Shown here piece after piece: positions 7,335 to 11,735 of a DNA stretch of 11,735 nt. Numbering within the stretch: the first letter of the stretch is position 1; each line of letters opens with the position of its first letter. Both the position numbers and the translations under genes were made by a program. The DNA is from UBA993 sp964389365 (lineage in GTDB: Bacteria > Bacillota > Dethiobacteria > DTU022). A model generated the notes under the pieces. It did no database searches and was not told where the DNA came from. It saw only the letters and a program-made list of their open reading frames with translations. The stretch covers positions 1 through 11,735 of the forward strand of contig CAYMDO010000042.1 in the NCBI GenBank assembly GCA_964389365.1, written 5' to 3'.

Positions 7335-8550
7335 TGGTAAATGCTACTACCGTCTTCACTGCACGGTTAGCCGCTTTGTGCTTGTTGACTTCGATCATCT
7401 CCTGATACCGTTCCAGCGGATACTGATGGGTTACCATATCGTGAAGGTTCACTTTGCCGGTATCAGCAAACCGAATGGCCGTTTCGAAAACATGTTCATA
7501 GCGGCCATCAACAAGATTGTAGCCCTGCGCATAGACCCCTTTAATTGTCTGCAGTTTCAGCCAAAGCGGCGTTAGATCCAGTTTGGCTTCATCGCCGATC
7601 CCCACAACGCTTAAAGTTCCGCCGCCGGCCATCACTCGCATTGCTGTCCTTAGCGTATCTGTATGCCCGACACAATCGAAAATTTTTGTAAAACCACCCA
7701 TGAGAATGTTTTTCCCCAGGAGCGGTTTATAGGATTCGGCGCCTGTAATCTTGCAGGCGGCACCGGGGATATCGCCTTCCGTTACAATGTGGTCGGCGCC
7801 GGACTTAACCGCCAGTTTGGCATGAAACCTCGATGGTTCGGCCACGGTGATGGAACAGGGGATTTCGAAGGCCCGGATAGATTGAACAATAAGGTTGCCG
7901 ATGACGCCGCCGCCAATAACCAGCACCTGATCAGCGGCGGTCGGCCGGTTATCCATGACAGCCTGGAGAGCTACGCTCAGCGGCTCCATCATGGAGGCAG
8001 ATTCCAGTGACATCGAAGCCGGCAGCTTGTAGATTTGGCTTTCGTGCGCTACCAGGTACTGAGCAAAACCACCGCCTACATCCTTACAGATCCCCGTGAA
8101 CATGCCGGGGGACAAACAGCCCCTGGCCGTATTTTCACAGCTGCCGGGACGGCCGGAACGGCAACCCGCACAGGCCGGCTCGATGCCCCGGGCAGAGCAA
8201 GCCAGTCCGGGGGCCACGGTTACTCGATCACCAACCCTGAAACCGGCTACCTCGCTACCCACCTCGACAATCTCCGCGCACAGCTCATGTCCGAGCACGC
8301 AGGGAAAGGAGGTAAAAGGCGAGGCGGTTGGAGAGTCCTTCAAAAATATCAAGCTCTGATCAGAGCCGCAGAAGCCGCACATCAGTGTTCGCAGTTTTAC
8401 CCAATCCGGTCCAGGCAGCAGCGGTTCCGGGATATCAGCATATTTAACCGTGGCCAGCGGTCCCTTGTAGAAAAGAGCAGAAAACAGTGCGCCCAGTACT
8501 TTGAGAACAATAAACTTTGTCGTCGATGTGGAAAATAGTAGTGCTTTCAT
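7312..8550 (-). CDS. Zinc-dependent medium-chain dehydrogenase (alcohol DH-like)
   Basis: This is a 412-residue NAD(P)-dependent medium-chain dehydrogenase. The catalytic zinc ligands are visible: C61 in CGFCGSD, H88-E89 in GHE and E189 in MEPLSVALQ. The structural zinc site is probably C118, C127, C130 and C138, with an unusual eight-residue gap between the first two. The Rossmann nucleotide loop is VIGGGVIGNL at 211-220. The N-terminus carries a hydrophobic segment (about 12-28) before the usual PEPLLPGPDWV. I recall a subfamily of uncharacterised 'zinc-binding dehydrogenases' with the same N-terminus and the same ARGIEP-C-x2-C spacing, so this is likely native. The start is fixed by AGGAGG, four bases before ATG. 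The gene follows the ThDP lyase by 18 bases in the same operon, so the substrate may be an acyloin, diol or related hydroxy compound. The tail TSVRGTGV and the stop lie in a REP-like repeat, so the original C-terminus may have been replaced. Substrate unproven. Confidence 0.88.
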   Translation of the reverse strand: MKALLFSTSTTKFIVLKVLGALFSALFYKGPLATVKYADIPEPLLPGPDWVKLRTLMCGFCGSDQSLIFLKDSPTASPFTSFPCVLGHELCAEIVEVGSEVAGFRVGDRVTVAPGLACSARGIEPACAGCRSGRPGSCENTARGCLSPGMFTGICKDVGGGFAQYLVAHESQIYKLPASMSLESASMMEPLSVALQAVMDNRPTAADQVLVIGGGVIGNLIVQSIRAFEIPCSITVAEPSRFHAKLAVKSGADHIVTEGDIPGAACKITGAESYKPLLGKNILMGGFTKIFDCVGHTDTLRTAMRVMAGGGTLSVVGIGDEAKLDLTPLWLKLQTIKGVYAQGYNLVDGRYEHVFETAIRFADTGKVNLHDMVTHQYPLERYQEMIEVNKHKAANRAVKTVVAFTSVRGTGV

Positions 8551-8568
8551 GCTGCCTCCTGTATTTAT

Positions 8569-10236
8569 TTACTCCATTTTAAGGGCCTGGTAGAAAACTA
8601 CCGAGGCCGGGCTCATTGCTGTCGGATCGGTCATTACGTTGACGCAGGCGGGTTTTCCCGATTCTAGGGCCCGTTTTATGGCAGGGATAATCTCCTCGTC
8701 TGTAGTGACATATTCACCATGACCGCCGAGCGCCTCCACCATTCTGTCGTAACGCCGCGGAGCCAGTTCAGTGCACTGGAGCCGGTCTCTGCCGATCGAA
8801 AGTTCCTGACCGTGCTTGACCATGCCCCAGGCGCAGTCGTTGTTGATAACGCAGATCAGGGGAATGTTGTGGCGGAGCATGGTATCGAACTCCATGGCGT
8901 TGAAGCCGAAAGAGCCGTCGCCGTTGAACAGGATTACCGGTTTATCCGGATTGGCAACCTTCGCAGCCATGGCAAAGGGAATGCCTGTGCCCAGGCAACC
9001 CAGCAGGCCGGAAGCGGTGCCTATCACTCCGGCTTTCAGTTTGGAAATAAAATGTACCAGCCCGAAATAAACCGTATCGCCGCCGTCCGACACATAATAG
9101 GCATCATCACCCACGACTTTTTGGATCTGGGCAACAAGGCGGATGGGATGGATCGGGTTGGACGGTGTCTCGCGCGCCTTCAGCTCGGAATCTATAAAAG
9201 CGGCCGAGGCAGTACGCAGTGTTTTCAGCCAAGCGCTGTGATCATTTTTCTTGACATGAAGAAGAAGTTCGTTGAGCACGGAGTTAACGTCGCCGACCAG
9301 CCCTGCGTCGGCCTGCCGGTTGCGGTCGATCTCGTGCGGATCAATGTCGATCCTGACAATCTTTGCTGTTGGCGGAAGTGCGGCCCCGGACTGCAGAAGC
9401 CAGTTGAGCCGCAGGCCGGCGATGACAATCACATCGGCCTGCGCCAGCGTCACCGTAAACCCGATGTTACCGATATCCCAGATCGATTGCGGATGATTGT
9501 CGGGAAGTTCACCCCGGCCATAATTTAACAGGAGGAAGGGCATACCCGTCTTCTCCATGAACTGTGCCAGCGCCAGGCCGCAGCAGCTGAATCCCACGCC
9601 GCTTCCCCCGAGAAACAGCGGTTGCTTGGCGTTGTTGATCAGTTCCGCAGCCTGTTTTAGGTCGGCATCATCCGGGTGAACCGTGTATTTGCGGGTCGGT
9701 ATCGCCGGTAGTGGTGCATCCTCTTCGGGCACGCTGACATTCAGGATATCGGGCGGGAGTTCAAGGAATACAGGCCCCGGTCTGCCCATGGTGGCGAAGC
9801 GGAAGGCCAGGGATAGATATTCCGGGATGCGTTTTGTTTCGTAACAGGTGGCGGCCCACTTCGTGATCGGCTTGACCATGTCTATCTGGTTCATCTCCTG
9901 CAGGGCGCCCTTTAAGTCTTCCTTAAGCGGGTGTTTGCCGCACAGCACCACCAGCGGGGCGTTATCGAGATAGGCGTTGGCGATACCGGTAAGGGCGTTG
10001 GTGAGGCCGGGACCGGCTGTTACCAGGCACACACCCACCTGTCCAGCATAAACCGACCAGGCTTGCGCCGCCATGGCTGCAACCTGCTCGTGTCGGACAT
10101 CTATGGCGCGTATATTGTATTGTGTGAACCCGTCCAGGATTGCCTCGATGTGTCCGCCGGAGAGCGCAAATATTGTTTCAACACTCTCAACTTCCTTCAA
10201 ATATTTGGCCACAAGATGACCGCCTTTGATAGCCAT
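8569..10236 (-). CDS. ThDP-dependent lyase, benzaldehyde-lyase / acetolactate-synthase family
   Basis: This is a 555-residue thiamine-diphosphate enzyme with the three-domain layout of the acetolactate-synthase superfamily. The N-terminal domain has SGGH with H29, the cofactor-activating Glu in DVRHE (E50), TAGPGLTN at 73-80 and Q113. Its C-terminal domain binds ThDP-Mg through GDGSFGFNAMEFD (439-451) and INND (464-467). H29, E50 and Q113 fall at the same residue numbers as the active-site residues I remember for Pseudomonas benzaldehyde lyase (563 residues), and lengths match. This favours an acyloin-forming or -cleaving carboligase over a true acetolactate synthase, and no small regulatory subunit gene is present. 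Oxalyl-CoA decarboxylase or 2-hydroxyacyl-CoA lyase remain alternatives. A perfect AAGGAGG lies six bases before ATG 10236. It sits between the SCP2-like gene (63-base gap) and the dehydrogenase (18-base gap), which suggests a C-C bond step followed by a redox step in one pathway. Confidence 0.85.
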   Translation of the reverse strand: MAIKGGHLVAKYLKEVESVETIFALSGGHIEAILDGFTQYNIRAIDVRHEQVAAMAAQAWSVYAGQVGVCLVTAGPGLTNALTGIANAYLDNAPLVVLCGKHPLKEDLKGALQEMNQIDMVKPITKWAATCYETKRIPEYLSLAFRFATMGRPGPVFLELPPDILNVSVPEEDAPLPAIPTRKYTVHPDDADLKQAAELINNAKQPLFLGGSGVGFSCCGLALAQFMEKTGMPFLLLNYGRGELPDNHPQSIWDIGNIGFTVTLAQADVIVIAGLRLNWLLQSGAALPPTAKIVRIDIDPHEIDRNRQADAGLVGDVNSVLNELLLHVKKNDHSAWLKTLRTASAAFIDSELKARETPSNPIHPIRLVAQIQKVVGDDAYYVSDGGDTVYFGLVHFISKLKAGVIGTASGLLGCLGTGIPFAMAAKVANPDKPVILFNGDGSFGFNAMEFDTMLRHNIPLICVINNDCAWGMVKHGQELSIGRDRLQCTELAPRRYDRMVEALGGHGEYVTTDEEIIPAIKRALESGKPACVNVMTDPTAMSPASVVFYQALKME

Positions 10237-10299
10237 AAGCTTCCTCCTTAAGAGTTTTTATACTTTTGTCTGAGCTTAATACCTAAGTTAAGCGAGCAA

Positions 10300-10662
10300 T
10301 TATTTCATTGCCAACTGTACTCCGTTGGTAAACCATTGCAGGTAGGGGACCATGCCTTGAATGCACACTTTTTCTTCCGCCGCCGCCTGGAAAGTATCGG
10401 CATCACTGTTTTTAGACGTCATCACCCGGAACGCCGTTGCCGCATCAGCCCAGATCAGCGCGACGTCAGCCTTGGCATCGGTACTGCTTACGGATGAATA
10501 AGAACCCCGATCGAAGATAAAGAGTCGACCGATTTTGCTGTCGGCAGTTTTGATCAGGACCTTGATTTGCATGAGGCCAAGATGTTTCTTGTAGTCGGGG
10601 TTGCTTTTCGCGGCAGCTTTTAACTTTTTGTCAAGAATAAAGAGAAGCAGTTTAAATTTCAT
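10300..10662 (-). CDS. SCP2-like sterol/lipid-carrier domain protein
   Basis: This is a 120-residue single-domain protein. The central part ADVALIWADAATAFRVM (65-81) and the end EEKVCIQGMVPYLQWFTNGV (96-115) fit the sterol-carrier-protein-2 fold, in which a hydrophobic tunnel holds lipids or acyl-CoA and the closing helix follows the 'I.G......' turn. The first ten residues are hydrophobic, but K11-K19 make a lysine-rich helix rather than a signal peptide, so it is probably cytosolic. A GGGAGG site lies six bases before ATG. It sits just 30 bases after the ruined epimerase gene and 63 bases ahead of the ThDP enzyme, all on one strand. Its presence suggests that the pathway handles a hydrophobic substrate, which it may bind or present. 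That function is inferred from the fold only. Confidence 0.75.
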   Translation of the reverse strand: MKFKLLLFILDKKLKAAAKSNPDYKKHLGLMQIKVLIKTADSKIGRLFIFDRGSYSSVSSTDAKADVALIWADAATAFRVMTSKNSDADTFQAAAEEKVCIQGMVPYLQWFTNGVQLAMK

Positions 10663-10692
10663 CGCACCCTCCCGGCGTTTATTGAGCGTCCG

Positions 10693-11422
10693 CTACTGTG
10701 GCACTGAATACTGCAGCAAGTAAACCTCCTTCACCCGGGCACCTATCTTTTCCAGCGCCTCCGTGTAGGATACCCTTGTTTTCCAGCCCAACTGCCCTTG
10801 CCTCAGGGTTGTATCCATATCGTAGTCCCGCCTCAGGATATAGACGCCGAAGCACGAAAGCGGCGGACACAGGTTTAGCGGGGTAAAAACCATATCGCAT
10901 GCCCATCCGGCAGCGAACGCCAGCCGAAAAGGCAAGCTGATTGCCGGCTTTTTCCCGGCAAATGATCCCAGATCGTTCAGATACTGACTCCAGCTTTTAT
11001 TCCGGTCATCACGAAAGTGATAGTTATTGCCTTTTGCGATATCCTTTATGCCTGCAAGGGCGATGCCGCTCACAAGGTTGCCAATATAAATATAAATGAA
11101 ACTGCTGCTATACCTGCTTCAGTCAATTAATTAGGAAGAAAACCCTTCATCTAGTCAAGGATGTCCTTTACCCAAACGCTGCCCGGACCGGTTACATTGG
11201 CCGGCCGTGCTATTGTGCATGAAAACAGGCCTTTGTCGTGGTAACTTTGCACTAATGTTACCGTATCAAGCTTCGCGTCGTTATAGGAGATGCCTGATTT
11301 TCTAAGGCAGAGGCATCTTCACCGGGCAATACAAGCGCCCTGACCGTGTGCTTTTACCAGGCCGATTGCTTCTCCAGGTGTGAACCGCTAAAGCCGGTAG
11401 TTCCCGTAACCAGTGCGTTCAT
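10693..11422 (-). pseudogene. Broken NAD-dependent epimerase/dehydratase (extended SDR)
   Basis: Pieces in several frames spell an extended short-chain dehydrogenase. From ATG 11422, behind AGGAG (11428-11432 region), comes MNALVTGTTGFSGSHL with the GxxGxxG NAD loop. It is interrupted by TAA after EKQSAW and continues KHTVRALVLPGEDASALEN to about 11297. It then jumps directly at 11288 to SYNDAKLDTVTLVQSYH, with the catalytic YxxxK, and IARPANVTGPGSVWVKDILD, broken by TAG at 11151-11153. A further shift leads to FIYIYIGNLVSGIALAGIKD and an open stretch ending EKIGARVKEVYL and the stop at 10693. A family member of about 330-340 residues is expected, so roughly 100 residues (the strands after the NAD loop, up to the active site) have been deleted. 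It was the first gene of the operon and probably supplied a redox or epimerase step on the same substrate. It cannot now make a working enzyme. Confidence 0.85.
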
Positions 11423-11521
11423 GCCGACTCCTAAAAAATTAAGTAGAATGAAGTTATGTGATCAATTCAGGTGAAAGATAAGCGACAACCTAAAAACTTT
11501 GTTCGGCAAGTAGATTAACTT

Positions 11522-11543
11522 CTTGACTAAACAGTCTGACAAG
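11522..11543. promoter_or_regulatory. Imperfect palindrome in the operon leader, possible operator
   Basis: CTTG at 11522-11525 and CAAG at 11540-11543 enclose GACT-AAAC-AGTC (11525-11536), giving a nested but imperfect dyad. It lies in the leader, about 60 bases downstream of the proposed -10 and 100 bases before the first start codon. TetR-family operators often look like this, but no regulator gene is in the window and the symmetry is incomplete. Confidence 0.25.
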
Positions 11544-11602
11544 AATAGTGCTTATACCAAAAGAGGCGATTAAAGATTAGAACTTGTTTCTATTTTGGGA
11601 AC

Positions 11603-11632
11603 ATTTTACTACGCTATCCAGATTAGTGTCAA
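11603..11632 (-). promoter_or_regulatory. SigA-type promoter of the minus-strand metabolic operon
   Basis: Read on the minus strand: TTGACA (11632-11627, perfect -35), an 18-base spacer, then TAAAAT (11608-11603, five of six matches to the -10 consensus). Transcription would begin near 11596 and run into the epimerase remnant and on to the SCP2, ThDP and dehydrogenase genes after a leader of about 175 bases. The -35 box overlaps the edge of the REP-like repeat. I see no gene in 11423-11635. Confidence 0.6.
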
Positions 11633-11650
11633 GCTTCAGGGGGACGGGGG
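11626..11650. repeat. REP-like element, copy 2 (inverted relative to copy 1)
   Basis: CAGGGGGACGGGGG at 11637-11650 is identical to the reverse complement of the core at 7315-7328. Both copies also share the bases AGTGTCA on the same side, at 11625-11631 here, but seven extra bases (including an AAGCTT) separate them in this copy. With copy 1 it forms an inverted pair around the 4.3 kb metabolic operon. It contains the stop codon of the gene entering from the right edge and touches the operon's -35 box. Confidence 0.55.
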
Positions 11651-11735
11651 CAGGCATTCCGCAAATACTTTTTTAAAAATCTCCAAACCCATTAATTTGC
11701 CGAACTTGGAGTTAAAAACTGCAGCTGCAAAATGA
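11636..11735 (-). CDS. C-terminal fragment of an unidentified gene (cut by right edge)
   Basis: A minus-strand frame is open from the right edge (first full codon at 11734) to a TGA at 11638-11636. It encodes 32 residues, including NSKFGKLMGLEIFKKVFAEC, and ends CLPPSP. The sequence is rich in Lys and Phe and looks like real protein, but I do not recognise the family. A transposase C-terminus is one unsupported possibility. The final PPSP and the stop are encoded by the REP-like repeat, the same arrangement as in the dehydrogenase gene. It lies directly upstream of the metabolic operon promoter on the same strand. Confidence 0.4.
   Translation of the reverse strand, partial: HFAAAVFNSKFGKLMGLEIFKKVFAECLPPSP

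Noticed and set aside
8035..8538. Plus-strand open frame of 167 codons opposite the dehydrogenase
   Set aside because: It is antisense to the zinc and Rossmann motifs of the dehydrogenase and has no features of its own.
8719..9528. Plus-strand open frame of 269 codons opposite the ThDP enzyme
   Set aside because: The minus strand encodes clear ThDP motifs with a perfect ribosome site. The plus-strand product has no family features and is a codon-usage shadow.
209..11422. All frameshifts as sequencing errors
   Set aside because: The 5.3 kb fusion gene and four other genes have no frame breaks, while the breaks pile up in three genes that also have lost an active-site residue or about 100 codons. 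True decay is more likely, although the T7 run at 527-533 alone could be an error.
7312..11650. The two 14-base inverted repeats as terminal inverted repeats of a transposon
   Set aside because: No transposase lies between them, there is no target-site duplication, the copies differ by a seven-base insertion, and each copy overlaps a gene end. A dispersed REP-like unit fits better.
1..11735. CRISPR array, tRNA or rRNA genes
   Set aside because: I saw no regularly spaced direct repeats and no tRNA- or rRNA-like sequence on either strand.

Overview
The window looks like chromosome from an anaerobic, Peptococcaceae/Desulfotomaculum-like member of the Bacillota. This is an inference from mid-range GC, strong AGGAGG-type ribosome sites, a TTG start, and short 'GGGGGACGGGGG' repeat units of a kind I associate with such genomes. 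No sequence here fixes the species.

Left part (1-843): an accessory strip holding the decayed remains of a VapBC-type toxin-antitoxin pair. The ribbon-helix-helix antitoxin has one frameshift. The PIN-domain toxin has at least three frameshifts and a lost acidic active-site residue. Positions 60-208 and 768-843 show no gene and no convincing promoter.

Centre (844-7197, plus strand): a tight two-gene operon. A 342-residue TPR protein is followed, with stop and start codons touching, by a 1774-residue protein. That protein begins with a PglY/BrxC-like P-loop ATPase (Walker A at 65-73, Walker B D188-E189) and ends with a PglZ-type alkaline-phosphatase-fold domain (motifs at D1597, PTVT 1630-1633, D1735-H-G, H1756-G-G). 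In BREX/Pgl phage defence these two activities are normally separate proteins, here they are one chain. No methyltransferase, kinase, helicase or Lon-like gene accompanies them in the window. This is the best candidate for an undescribed system: a compact TPR + ATPase-PglZ module.

Right part (7312-11650, minus strand): a metabolic operon transcribed towards the defence module. Its order is a wrecked NAD-dependent epimerase/dehydratase gene, an SCP2-like lipid-carrier protein, a benzaldehyde-lyase-like thiamine-diphosphate enzyme and a zinc-dependent medium-chain dehydrogenase. A good SigA-type promoter lies at 11603-11632 and a hairpin-U terminator at 7214-7250. The likely chemistry is acyloin formation or cleavage (ThDP enzyme) plus reduction or oxidation of the product (dehydrogenase), perhaps on lipid-like substrates. 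The operon is bracketed by two inverted copies of a 14-base repeat unit, CAGGGGGACGGGGG. One copy supplies the stop codon and last residues of the dehydrogenase. The other supplies the stop of an unidentified gene that enters from the right edge.
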